This document shows, piece by piece, positions 22,756-34,143 of a stretch of DNA of 64,000 bases (its first letter is position 1; every line of letters starts with the position of its first letter). Both the position numbers and the translations under genes were made by a program. This DNA comes from Talinum fruticosum (Eukaryota; Streptophyta; Magnoliopsida; Caryophyllales; Talinaceae), in assembly GCA_021018815.1 (NCBI GenBank), contig JAITYX010000128.1, positions 248,001 through 312,000 on the forward strand. Direction: 5' to 3'. Under the pieces are notes generated by a model. It was not told the DNA's origin. It worked only from the letters and a program-made list of their open reading frames with translations, and ran no database searches.

Positions 22756-24235
22756 TGAAGGTTTGCTCTTGGAGAGTCAAAGTCACCTTAGAGGGGGTGA
22801 ATAGGATGATGAGGAACTTTAAACAAACTTAGACAATTTTTGCTTCGAAAGAAATTAGCTGCTAAGTCTCGAGTCTAGATTTGACACTCGAAATGCAAAC
22901 GCTCAAAGATACGTGGAAACCCTCCCGGAGCAAAAACCACAGACAGTGCTAATCCAAGCACCAAGTTAAATCCACTATTTTGAATCCTCAAAATACAAAG
23001 GATCGACTCTACCGAATTGCTCCCTCAAACAATTCCTTACAGTGTTTTCCTAGATTCGAAGTTCCCTTATTCGAGCTAGTACTTTCGACCGAGATAACCT
23101 TTACAATCGGGGACAACTAAGCTAAGTTAACCCTTATAGCTCAGTCAAGGGACCTCACTCAGAAAGTAAGAGAAGTATGTAATTGATTACAAGACATTAC
23201 AACTCGGAAAATATTAATTACGGACTTGGAGTTGTAAGTAGAAGATTGAGTGAGTAATGCACTACGACAATTAGGCAGTGTATTGATCAATAGTTTCAGC
23301 AATCTTCCAGTCTTGTGAAGTGGCTTTTATTTATAGATGTCCAAACATAGTAGCCGTTGAGTCCGATTTACGGACTCGAAGTCTTTACTAGCCGTTGTAA
23401 GGGCTTTTCCGAGTCACTCGTAAAAGATCCGTTGGAGTGTGAACGTTAGGTAATAGCTATTTGCTCCAAAAGGTGTTTCAATCAACTGGTGTAGTCCGAA
23501 AAGAAAGATGGAAACTACCGTTGAGCCTAGCGTTAGAGTTTTCCAGTTTCGGAAACAAACAGCCTTGACACGATGTCCGAGTCCCGTCCGAATTGGCTAA
23601 AACTGTCTGTTGGTGTTTAACAGCTAGAAGCCGCTTGCTTTTAAGATTCAAAAAGATAGAGTAGCTTTGTTTGAATAACCTACAAAAGCAAACCACATTG
23701 GTTCTCAAAGTATAAAATACTTTGGTCCAATGTTAGGCAAAGATATTAATTAAATTTGAGTAATTAAGAGCATAATTATCTTAGGCCTAGAGAAGTGGAA
23801 TATTCCGAGTCTAGTATCAAATAGGTTCAAACTCAGCTTAGAATAACTCCTAGAAAAATTAAGTTGAAGAATAATCAACAGAGAAAGTGAACTTAATCTA
23901 TCAAATAATCATCTAAGAAATAAACCGACTTAGAGGACTCGAATTAACACTCGTAATTCAGCTTTATTTTAGCAAGCACAGATCGATACTAAGAAAAAGT
24001 CCATTAAGAAAATTATTTGATAATGCGATGGTTCTAAGTAGATTCCGAGTAGGTCAGAATATCTCAGTAGAGAAGATATAAAACAAAGTGTTATCCGAGT
24101 CACTCAAAACATTGATGAAAACTTAGATATTAGTTTCTATGTAGCTCGGAATGACTTGTAATCAAAACGTAAGAGAGATAGAAGTTTATACCTGAGTCTT
24201 TCATAAAATATTTAGAGTTAAGATCCGAGTCTTCA
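22756..24235 (-). repeat. Copia LTR L4 (5' LTR of E3)
   Basis: 1,480 bp. Starts TGAAGGTTTGCTCTTGGAG after PBS-like sequence and ends GATCCGAGTCTTCA. An alternative end CCTGAGTCTTTCA lies 32 bp earlier, so a short duplication of the tip is present. TATA segment GGCTTTTATTTATAG near 23,322. Confidence 0.75.
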
Positions 24236-25646
24236 CAAGGTTTTTCCGATCTTCGATGAGTTTTAAAACCAACTCTTGAGACTCTTTGAGCTTTTTCATT
24301 AGTTGCCCATTCTCTGTTTTGAGGCACTCAAACTCAGCCTCATTGTCTTGAGCATCGGTCTCCAATACTTTCATATTTTCTCTCAAGTTTTCTAACTCAT
24401 TTTTCAAAATAGTACTCTCAGTAGTAAATGACTCAAGTTGTTCTTTGAAATCGAAGAGTCGAATTAGACTTTTCTTCCAAAGTAAAGATGTATCTAGCAA
24501 GATCAAGTTTGAAAAACTTAAGGAAGTATTCAATTACCTCCCGATGACTTGTTTCCTCGATATCCGAGTTGTCATTGTCCGACACGGATCCAACTTCTCA
24601 ATCGGTCGGTGCCCTTAGACACTTTGAGTCATCAGAATCATCTTCTTCGAGGAGTCATCATCGCTTAAGGTACCCACCATAGCCTTTTTCTTCTTTCTGT
24701 CCTTCTTCCTCTTTGGACGAGTCCTAACTATATGCTCCTTGCTGTCACACTCAAAGCAACCAGAGTTCTTAGTTATAGACAACTTAGAAAGGGATGAGTA
24801 TTACCTTTCTTATCTTTCTTGTAGAACTCCTCATTTGGCCTCTTTTGCCACTTTTTGTACTTTATCATCTTCTTGAACCCTCGGGCAATGAGCACCATAG
24901 GATCCTCTTCGAATCTAAGGAGCTCGGACTTTGTCGTCCGCTTTCGACTCCTTCAGTGCAATGTTCTTTTTGGTGCTAACCTCGAATTCCTCTTCTTCTA
25001 TGTACAGGTCATGAGTGAGTAGCTTCCCAATTAGCTCATCCGGATTCAATAGAGAGAGATTATTAGCTTCTTTGATTGTTGTCACCTTGGGACCCCATCT
25101 TCTCTTTAGTAGACGTCTTATAATTTTTCTAACCATTTCTTAATCGGAGATCTTTCTACCTAGAGATTTGAGATTGTCGAGTAATCTTAGTGAACCGGGT
25201 ACATCTTAGAGATGTTCTCCTCGAGTTCCATTCCGAACAACTCATACTTATGAAGATATTGACTTATCTTTGCCTACTTCACTTGACTAGTTCCTTCATA
25301 GGTGTTAATCGAGTGTATCCCACACCTCTTTAGCCGTGTCACAGTCGACACTCTATTGTATTCTTCCGAGCCGATAACGCACATCGAGTGTTTATAGCTT
25401 TAAAGTTCTTCCTTAACTTGTCATTCTTTTCAGTAGTATACTCCGATTTTTCTTTAGGCACAAATCTTACTCCTTCCATCTTCATTGAATGAAGTTCCCA
25501 TTCTTGATGATGTGCCATACTTCTTCATCATTGTCTAGGAGGAAGCGTTCCATCATCTTCTTCCAATGTGCAATGTTTGACCCCTTGAACTTGGGTGGTC
25601 CGGTGGATGATCTTCCTTCATCGAAGTCTCTACTATTCTCAGCCAT
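24236..25646 (-). pseudogene. Copia gag relic of E2
   Basis: ATG at 25,646 starts MAENSRDFDEGRSSTGPPKF, open for about 50 codons before the first frame loss. Conserved RRWGPKVTTIKEA, PDELIGKLLTHD and KKNIALKESKADDK blocks at 25,136-24,915. Decayed knuckle CFECDSKEHIV near 24,750. C-terminal coiled coil 24,533-24,201: STILKNELENLRENMKVLE followed by QLMKKLKESQELVLKLIEDR. It is cut at 24,236 by E3. The coiled coil after the knuckle is a family feature, also present in E1, E3 and the plus-strand copy. Confidence 0.75.
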
Positions 25647-25706
25647 CTCGATCTTTAGACCTTTGGATTGTGAGATCCTCTTGAAAGGCTAGGCTCTCAT
25701 ACCAAT

Positions 25707-27130
25707 TGAAGGTTTGGTCTTGGAGAGATTAAGTTACCCTATAGGGGGTGAATAGGGTGATGGAAGATTTTGATAAATACAAACTGTTTTTGCACATAAC
25801 ATACTTAGAAACAGATTTTGATTCTAGATTAGACTCAAAAAGTAAATTACACATAGAAGTACGTGGAAACCCTCATGTTGCAGAAAACCACGAACAATAC
25901 TAATCCAAGCACCAAGTCAAATCCACTAATTGAATCCACAATTACAAGGACTGACTCTTAACCTAATTGCCCCTTAGACAATTCCTTTATAAGTTTTCCT
26001 AGACTCGAAGTTCCCTTATCCGATCTAGTACTTCCTGACCGAGTTACCCTTTACGGACAGGGAAAATTGAGCTAATTAACTCTTATAGCTTAGTCAAGGG
26101 ACTTAGAAAGAAAGTAGAAAGATTATAAGTGATTATAAGACTTTTTCGTAACTTAGAAAGTAAGAGATTGCAGATTGGGAGTAGTAAGTCGAAGATTGAA
26201 TAAGAATGCACTAAGTAAGTGTTAAGAAATGTGTTCAACAATCTTCAAGTCTTATGGGGCTTCTATTTATACAACACAAGGCAGAATGACCATTGAGACT
26301 TGTTCTGGAATGGTGAGCTTCAATAGTCGTTGTAACGGCTCGTCCGAGTCACTCACAAAAGGATCTATTAAGATGTGAACATTGTGTTGTGGTCCGTGGC
26401 TCAAAAGTTGTCCAACCCTCTGGTTGTGATTGAAATGTGGGATGGAAACAACTGTTACATCCAGAGTTGAAGTTTACTAGATTTGGAAACAAACAACCTT
26501 GACACGGTGTCCGAGCATTCGTAAATGGCCGATTTCGTCTGCTCGTTATTCAACGGCTAGAAACCTAGCTGCTTTTGTATCTCAAAAGTAGATTAGGCTT
26601 GTTTAATCAACATACAAAAACAAATTAAAGTGGTACTCAAAGTATAAAAATACTTTGGTCTAAGATTAGGTAAAGATAATAACTAATTCAAAATAATTAA
26701 GCACTTAATTATCTTCAACCTAAAGGAATGGATCTTTCCGAGTCTAATATTCATTAGGATCAATTTTCATCATCAATCAATTCTTAAAGTGATCAAGTTA
26801 GAAAGAATAAAATATCAAAATACATAAACTTGATCAAATAAATAATTCTCAATAAATAAACTGACTTAGAAATTAGAATTAACGTTGTAATTCATTTTCA
26901 CTTAAAACATGAAGTTAGTGCTCAAAATAAAAGTGTTACGTAAATTATTTATTCATGCCGTTGTTCCGAGTGGTGTCTAAATGGGTTAGAAACTAATTCA
27001 GAATGTTATGCTTGATGAAAGGTTTCGAGTGGGTCGAACAGGATGAAAACTTAGATATGAGATTCTTGAAGGCTGAGAATGACTTAGAATCAAAACCATA
27101 GAGAGATAGAGAGTTATACCCGAGTCTTCA
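25707..27130 (-). repeat. Copia LTR L5 (5' LTR of E2)
   Basis: 1,424 bp. TGAAGGTTTGGTCTTGG start, ...GAGTCTTCA end. Next to it on the left, GGCTCTCATACCAA gives TTGGTATGAGAGCC on the minus strand, close to the plant Copia primer-binding site TGGTATCAGAGC (initiator Met tRNA). TATA segment GGGGCTTCTATTTATAC near 26,260. The right flank TATCT matches 12,939-12,943. Confidence 0.85.
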
Positions 27131-27214
27131 TATCTCAACCGAACCACTAGCTATTCTTTCGTAACTTGTAATAAAAAATCTAACACATAAATTCTGATGC
27201 AATCACTCAATTAA

Positions 27215-30200
27215 TCAAGCATTCATTATACCAAGTTCATTCCTAATAAAGCGGAATTGATTTTAACTCGGAAGTTTTGTGAAGATATCCGCTAATTAAA
27301 ATTTAGAATAAATTCAAGTTCAATATCACCTTTTCAAAGTGGTCTCTCATAAAATGATATCTAACCTCAATGTGCTTTGTCTTTTAATGCTGAACTGGAT
27401 TCTTTACAATGCTAATGGCATTTTGATTATCACACTTGATAGGGATGGATGTGAATGACAGTCCTAGATCCTTTAACTGTTGCTCGATTCATAAAATCAT
27501 AGCACAACAGGCTCCAACTGCTATATACTCGCCTTAGTCTGTTGATAAAGTAACCGAATTTTACATCTTTTAGTGTCAAGAGATGAATGATTGAAGCAGA
27601 AATTAACATGTTTCTGATGTACTCTTTCGATCAACTTTGTATCTAGCATAGTCAGCATTTGAGTATCCACTAAGAGTAAGACTCGGAGTCTTTTGAATAC
27701 TAGAAACCAAATGTCCGAGTTCCGACAAGATATCTCGAAAATTCTCTTTATCGCAGTGAGATGTGATTCTTTTGGGTTAGCTTGAAATCTTGCATATAAA
27801 CAAACACTAAAACATAATATCTGGCCTATTAGATGTGAGATAAAGTAAAGATCTAAACATACCTCTCGTAGAGCTTCTAATCTACAGACTTTACATTTCT
27901 CATCCGAGTCCAGGTTTGGATACTGTTACTCATTGGTGTTGTCACATGTTGGACATCTTGTACCTTGTACTTCTTGAGTAACTCCTTAGTGTATTTGGAC
28001 TGATAACCATAGATGCCATTTTTCTCTTGTTTGATTTACAGTCCAAGAAAGAAATTGAGTTCCCACATCATACCCATTTGGAACTCCTGTCTCATCAACT
28101 CAAAAACTCTTTACATAGAGTTTCATTAGTAGCTCCAAATATAATGTCATCAACATAGATCTGAATAATTAGAAAATCATTTCCCTTGGTTTTTGTGAAA
28201 AGAGTTTTGTCAATAAGACCTCTTTTGAAACCATTTTCAACCAAGAAGCCGCTTAAACTTTCATGCCAAGCTCTTAGAGCTTGTTTCAAACCATACCAAG
28301 CCTTTTGTAATTTGAAAACATGATTAGGAAATTAAGAGTTTTCAAATCCAGGGGTTGCTCAACATAAACTTCTTCTTGAAGATAACCATTAAGAAATGTA
28401 TGCTTAACATCCATTTGATATAATTTGATGTTCATCCGGGATGCAAAAGCTAAGAGAATTCTTATTACCTCAATCCTAGCAATAGGTGCAAAGGTTTCCC
28501 TACAATTAATTCTCTCTTCTTGATTATATCCTTGAGCAACTACTCTAGCTTTGTTTCGACTACTAAGCCTCCCTCATCTAGTTTATTTTTTAAGACCTAT
28601 TTGGTTCCTATAATTGGGTGGTCGAAGGTCGTTTGATCGAATTAAGACTTGGTTTCTTTCTTCTTGCATGGCCTCTACCCATTTAGGTTAAAGTAGGGCT
28701 TCTAGCACATTTTTATGTTCAATTAATGATATAAATGCAGAAAATGTACTTAAATTTTGCAAAGAAGAACGAGTTCTTACCCCAAGTATCGATGTCCGAA
28801 ATGCTATTCTCAGTTGGATAACTAGATGAATATTTGAAAGGTTAACCTCGTCCTCCGGTTTACCGGATTTGATGGTTGAATACTTTGTTCTTCAGCTGGT
28901 TCAGCTTGTTGATTCCCTTTTTAACTTGCCCTTCAGTGGAATGAGCTTATTCTTGAACTGGCTCATTCCGAGTTGGCTCGGCTCTCTTGTTCCTGTTCAT
29001 TCCGAGCTCAACTTCCACTAAGTCATCTTCATCTCAATTGAGCTTGAGGTCCGAGAAGTTAGATTCACTTATCCTACCATTATCAACCTCATTAAAGATA
29101 ATGTGGATGCTTTCTTCCACTTTGTTAGTTCTTTTGTTGAAGATTCGATAAGCTTTGTTATGAGAAGAATATCCAAGAAAAATACCTTCACTTGACCTAG
29201 CATCAAATTTGAACAGATCTTCCTTACCATTGTTATGCACAAAGCATTTACATCTGAATGGTTTGAAGTATAGGAAATGTTGGGCTTCTTCCCTTTGTGT
29301 AGCTCATACGGTGTCTTCTTTAGAATGGGTCGAATGAGGCATCTGTTGAGAGTGTAGTTTGTTGTATTCACTACCTCAGCCCAAAAATAGTAAGGTAGAT
29401 CATTTTCAATCATCATGGTCCTTGTTCTATTCTTTCTCTCGACTATTCCATTTTGTTGAGAGTTTTTGGTGCTGAGAAGTTGTGGGAGATGTCATTCTTA
29501 TCATAGAAGTCTCGCAAATTCTAAGTAGTCGAACTCCCTTCCATTGTCGGTTCGAATTCTCTTGATCTAAGTCTCATACTCCACTTGTATTTTCCTGCAG
29601 ATCTTAGTGAACTCTTTGAAGGCCTCATTTTTGTTCTTTAGAAAACAAATAAATCGTGAGTAATCATCATCAATAACGAGCAATATGATTACCTCCTAAG
29701 CTTTTAATAGGGATTTCACCACACAAATCCATATGTGTCAATTCAAGCACTTTGGATGTAGAAACTATCTTGAGTGACTTAAAAGATGATATAACTTGTT
29801 TCCATTTGTTTATGCATCACATATTTTATCTTTCTTGAAAGAACAGTTATGTAGTCCTCTCAATAAACCATGAGATGTGAGTTTCTTGATTGTATGCATA
29901 GTGATATGTCCTAATAATCGACGATGCCCTCGTCCATGAATCATCATTCAATTAAGCTTTTAAACATGATAAATCTTAATTAGAATCGAGATAAAGGAAT
30001 AGTATAGGTGTTATCCGACCTCGGACCCGAGAGTTTTATCTCTTTAGTAGCTGCATTAGAAATGAAGCGGTTGGTCCGAGTAAACCTTCCCTCTTGACCT
30101 TTGTCACACACTTGAGAGATACTCAGAAGATTATATTTAAGCCCCTTAACAAGATACACTCGGACTAACTGAATTGTCTCCTTAACCAATTCCGCCAATC

Positions 30201-30350
30201 CCAACTATCTTACCTTTGTTGTTATCTTCAAATGTGACTTTTCCTCCCTTTATGTCCTCGAGTTCCGAGAAGAGTCTTGAATCCCCATACATGTGGTGTA
30301 AACATCCATTGTCTAAATACTAGTGACCTTTTTGTTTCTAAGTCACCTGC
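27215..30350 (-). pseudogene. Copia pol relic of E1: protease, integrase, RT, RNase H
   Basis: Protease start about 30,340: YLDNGCLHHMYGDSRLF (family form D-S-G-C-S-R-H-M, active-site Ser changed to Asn). 30,204-29,980 carries VYLVKGLKYNLLSISQVCDK. Integrase: 29,416-29,069 with NDLPYYFWAEVVNTTNYTLN and PILKKTPYELHKGKKPNISY; C-terminal SSEGIFLGYSSHNKAYRIFN (29,240-29,034). RT: 28,289-28,095 with GFLVENGFKRGLIDKTLFTK and the catalytic YVDDIIFGATNE. RNase H runs to a stop after NELGIMNA at 27,215. All domains are present in order but frameshifted. The most complete pol in the window. Confidence 0.8.
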
Positions 30351-33300
30351 AAAACATAAATAAACTAACCCTTCTCACTTTCTCTTACAAACCTAATAAT
30401 TGTCTTTACTGTAGTCCTTTTATGAGGAAGAGCATTTTTGGGAACACAGATTTGAATAATTTTGGGTTTGATCCGATTCTGAGTCTTTCTTCTTGAGAAC
30501 CGACTCTATGTCTCTTTCTTTTGAAATCCTCTATTTTTATAAATTGGTTGAGAAGACTTTTTCATAAAATTTGGTCCGGGCTCAGTCCCTTTCCTTTTTG
30601 AATGAATTGGACCATGCTCAACCTTCCCGAACTTAATTGTTCTGGAATCAATTTTGAAAAGACTTTTGTAGGAATTATCTTCCTATTCAAGCATTGTAAC
30701 CAAGTCCTTCTTTTCGAAAAAGAGAGAACCAAGTAATAAATCAAGGTTTTTTGACCTTGAGTAAGCTTTAAAACTAACTCCCGAGAATCGGTGAGCTTTT
30801 GTTTCAATTGCTCATTCTCTATTCTTAGGCACTCGGACTCGAGTCTCATTATCTTGAGTACTAGTCTCAAGTACCTTCAGGTTCTGTCTTAGTTTTTCTA
30901 AATCATTTTTCAAAGAATTATTCTCAACACTAAGAAACTTTAATTTCTCTTTAAATTCGAAGAATCGAATTTGACTTCTCCTCCAAAGTAAAAATGTATC
31001 TAGCTAGATCGTGCTTGGAGAATTAGAGAAAGTAGTTGATTACCTCTTGAGAATCTATTTCCTCAGATATCGATGCTTCACTTTCTGCCTCGTAGCTATC
31101 TTCCGAGCCCGATAGAGCCATGAGACACGTTGACTCGTCATCGGTGTCATGATCTTTTTCGACCGATCATTACTCCAAGTGGCTACCATAGCCTTTTTCT
31201 TCTTGCTTTCCTTCTTCCTCTTTGGACAGTCTTTGACTATGTGATCTTTGTTTCCACACTCAAAACAACTAGAGTTCTTAGTTAAAGATAAATTTTAAAA
31301 GAGTGAGAATTTACCTTTTCCGTCATTCTTGTAGAACTCTTGCTTAGGCTTTTTCCGTAACTTTTTGTATTTCATCATTTTCTTGAATCCACGGATTGGA
31401 AGTATCATGGGATTTTCTTCGAATCCGAGGAGCTTAGACTTAAACCTGGTTCTTCTGAGGTTTTTTAGCAATATTTCTTTTGGTGCTTACCTCGGATTCT
31501 TCTTCTTCTAGATGTAACTCATGGGTAAGTAATTTCCCAATGACCTCATATGGCTTTAGTTGAGAGAGGTCTTGAGCTTCTTTAATGGCAGTTACCTTGG
31601 GACCCCATGAAGGTTTGCTCTTGGAGAGGTTAAGACACCCTAGAGGGGGTGAATATGGTGATGAAAGATTTTTAAGAAAAATCAAACTGCTTTGCACGTA
31701 ATGCAGACCAATAAACAGATTTTGAGTCTAGATTGGACTCAAAAAGTGAAACACACAAAGAATTATGTGGAAACCCTCTTGGGGCAGAAAATCACGGACA
31801 GTGCTAATCCAAGCACCAAGTCAAATCCACTAATTGAATCCTTAATTACAAAGGACCGACGCTTACTAGAATTGTTCCCTTAGACAATTCCTTTACAAGT
31901 TTTTCTAGACTCGAAGTTCCCTTATCTAATCTAGTACTTCCTGACCGAGTTAACCCTTACAGTCAAGGACAACTGAGTTGAGTTAGCCTTATAGCTCAGT
32001 CAAGGGACTTACAAAGAAAGTAGAAAGAGTATGAATGATGACAAGACTTTCTTTACAACTCGGAAAGTAAGAAAATACATATTAGGAGTTGTAAGTTGAA
32101 GATTGAGTAAGAATGCACTCAATAAGTGTTAAGCAACGTGTTCAGCAATCTTCAAGTCTTGTGGAGTGGCTTCTATTTATAAGAACCAAGTAGAATGACC
32201 ATTGAGACTAGTTCTGGACTGGTGAGCCTCAATAGCCGTTGTAACAGCTAGTCCGATTCACTCAAAAAAGATCCGTTGAGATGTGAACGTTGTGTAGTGA
32301 TCCTTGGCTCAAAAAAGGTCCAACCCTCTGATGATGATTGAAATTTGGGGTAGAAACAACCGTTAGACTCAAAGTTGAAGTTTTTCAGTTTTGAAAACAC
32401 ATAACCTTGACATGGTGTCTAAGCCATGTCTAGAAATGGGTGATTTATGTCTATTGGTGTTTAATGGCTAGAAACCGGCTACTTTTGTATTTCAAAAGTA
32501 GATTAGGCTTGTTTAATCAACCTACAAAAGAAAATCAAAGTGGTACTCAAAGTATAAAAATACTTGGGTCTAGAATTAGGCATAGATAATAGTTAATTCA
32601 AAGCAATTAAGCACTTAATTATCTTCAGCTGAAAAGAATGAAATTTTCCGAGTTTAATATTCATTAGGTTTAGATTCCATCTTGAGTCAATCCTTAAAAT
32701 GATCAAGTTAGAAAGAATAAGATATCAGAATACATAAAATTTAATCAAGTAAATAATTCTCAATAAATAAACTGACTTATAAATTAGAATTAACGATGTA
32801 ATTCATTTTCAGTTGAAACACAAAGTCGATGCTCAGAATAAAAGTGTTAGAGAAATTATTTACTCATGCGATTATTCCGAGTTGTGTCCGAGTGGGTCGA
32901 AACACGCTTAAGAAATGTTATGCTTGAATGACTAGTTTCGAATGGGTTAGAACAAGATGAAAACTTATATATGAGTTTCGTAAAGCTCAAAATGACTTAG
33001 AATCAAAACCTAAGAGAGATAGAGAGTTATACCTAAGTCTTCACCACATATTCTCTTCGATAACTTCTCGGAATCTTTCCGAAAATTTCTTCATGAGACA
33101 TTTTTCTTCCAAGGGACTTGAGATTGTTGACAATCTCAGTGAAGCGAATGTACATCTAAGTTATGTTCTCATCAGCATCCGTCTTGAAAATCTCATACTT
33201 ATGCAGATACTAACTTATCTTGGCTTGCTTCACTTGACTCGGTACCTTCATAAGTAGTAACGAGCGTGTCCCAAACTTCTTTGGCAGTATCACAAGCAGA

Positions 33301-33600
33301 TACTCTATTGTATTCTTCTGAATCAATAGCACACATCAGATGTGTTTATTGCCTTAATGTTTTTGTATATTTCTCGTTCTCTTCAACAGTGAAGTCAAAC
33401 TTCACCTTGGCTATTGTACAAGTGCCTTCTGTCTTGGTGGCAATGTAGTTGCCATTGCAGATGATATTCCGGACATCTTCATCATAATCATGAATGAAGC
33501 ACTCTGCAATCTTCTTTCAGTGAGCAAAGTTTGATGCCTTGAACTTGGGTAGTCTAGTGAAAGATCTTCTTTCATCGAACTCTCCATAATTAAGAGTCAT
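30351..33600 (-). pseudogene. Copia gag relic of E1 (split by a solo LTR)
   Basis: ATG at 33,600 (MTLNYGEFDE-type start as in the plus-strand copy). The N-terminal part runs to 33,049, is interrupted by the solo LTR 31,608-33,043, and resumes at 31,607 with WGPKVTAIKEAQDLSQLKP and LLTHELHLEEEESEV. An intact CCHC knuckle CFECGNKDHIVKDCPKRKK lies at about 31,225-31,275 (C-x2-C-x4-H-x4-C). The coiled coil at 30,870-30,700 reads RIENEQLKQKLTDSRELVLK. This is the only copy in the window with all four zinc ligands kept. Confidence 0.75.
31608..33043 (-). mobile_element. Solo Copia LTR (L6) inside E1 gag
   Basis: 1,436 bp. TGAAGGTTTGCTCTTGG start and ...CCTAAGTCTTCA end. The left flank 31,603-31,607 is CCCCA and the right flank 33,044-33,048 is CCACA, a target duplication with one mismatch. 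Gag coding sequence is continuous on both sides (TTGGGACCCCA | CATATTCTCTTCGATA aligns with 22,130-22,170). No internal region, so a product of LTR-LTR recombination. TATA segment GGCTTCTATTTATAAG near 32,167. Confidence 0.85.
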
Positions 33601-33643
33601 TTGAACTTTAGACTTTAGATTGTTAGATCCTTTGAGAAAATTA

Positions 33644-33656
33644 GGCTCGATACCAA
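33644..33656 (-). other. Primer-binding site of E1
   Basis: The minus strand reads TTGGTATCGAGCC directly after the LTR boundary, the plant Copia initiator-Met tRNA site TGGTATCAGAGCC with one A missing. The plus-strand element at 38,134 has the same deletion. Confidence 0.65.
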
Positions 33657-33657
33657 T

Positions 33658-34143
33658 TAAAGGTTTGCTCTTAAGAGTCCGCATCACCCTAGAAGGGGGT
33701 GAATAGGGTGAGAAAGAAATTTTGCAGAATAAGAGATTTTTCTACAAAGTATGAGCTCGAAACCCAATTCTAAGTCTAGAATGAACTCGGAAAAGTAGAA
33801 CATAGAAAAGTAAGTGGAAACCCTCCTTGACAGAAAGCCACGGACAGGTGTCTATCTAGACACCAAGTCAAATCCACTATTTTAAATCCACAAAATACAA
33901 GGATCGACTCTTACGGAATTGCTCCCTTAGACAATTCAATTATTTAGACACGACAACTGTCCGAGTTGCATCCGAGTAGGTTAGAAAGCCAAAGATAAGT
34001 GTTTTATTCATGAGATGCTTTCGAGTAGGTTAGACAAGTAATGAAAACTTAAATATGAGTTTCTCAAGATGTGAGATTGACTTGAATTAAAAACCATAGA
34101 GAGAGATAGAGAGAGAGAGAGAGAGAGTTATACCGAGTCTTCA
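33658..34143 (-). repeat. Copia LTR L7 (5' LTR of E1), internally deleted
   Basis: Family start (TAAAGGTTTGCTCTTAAGAG, tip G mutated) to about 33,945, then a jump to the LTR's last 200 bp ending TTATACCGAGTCTTCA at 34,143. About 1 kb including the TATA segment is missing. A long GA tract lies at 34,099-34,126. It carries the GTGTCTATCTAGACACCAAG variant of L1. Confidence 0.7.

Larger units (their letters stand above)
17763..24235 (-). mobile_element. Innermost SIRE-like Copia element E3 (3' end lost)
   Basis: 5' LTR L4 (22,756-24,235), PBS-like GGCTTTGATACCAA at 22,741-22,754, gag to about 20,895, integrase/RT/RNase H to 18,413, spacer, and the first 42 codons of the extra ORF (17,888-17,763). 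L4's right end abuts CAAGGTTTTTCCGA, coding sequence of E2's gag coiled coil, so E3 inserted there. No 3' LTR in the right orientation follows; the left side ends in rearranged DNA. A deletion near 20,890 removes protease and pre-integrase. Confidence 0.65.
12944..27130 (-). mobile_element. Nested SIRE-like Copia element E2, TSD TATCT
   Basis: 3' LTR L3 starts at 12,944 (TGAAAGTTTGCTCTTG) and 5' LTR L5 ends at 27,130 (CGAGTCTTCA). The flanks 12,939-12,943 and 27,131-27,135 are both TATCT, a perfect 5-bp target duplication across 14.2 kb. Both LTRs share variants (for example GGTGAGCTTCAATAG). The internal order is right: PBS-like GGCTCTCATACCAA left of L5, gag 25,646 to 24,236, (nested E3), RNase H relic 16,812-16,400, extra ORF 15,828 to about 14,010. 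Protease, integrase and most of RT are missing, so the interior is deleted or rearranged as well as interrupted. Host element is E1. Confidence 0.8.
9051..34143 (-). mobile_element. Outer SIRE-like Copia element (E1), split by nested insertions
   Basis: Read right to left: 5' LTR relic (33,658-34,143), PBS, gag (33,600-30,350, interrupted by a solo LTR), protease (about 30,230-30,350), integrase, RT and RNase H ending at 27,215, a break at 27,131/12,943 caused by element E2, then the extra ORF (12,442 to about 11,045) and a 3' LTR (9,051-10,563). Continuity across the break: removing 12,944-27,130 and one TATCT rejoins a pol/extra-ORF spacer that aligns with the intact spacer at 18,290-18,370 (AGCTCGGT.TCAT...TCAACCGA.CCA). 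Lineage inference: RT reads YVDDIIFGATNE and gag has PDELIGKLLTHE, as in SIRE/Maximus Copia. Pairing of the two LTRs is less sure, because they belong to different sequence variants. Confidence 0.6.
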
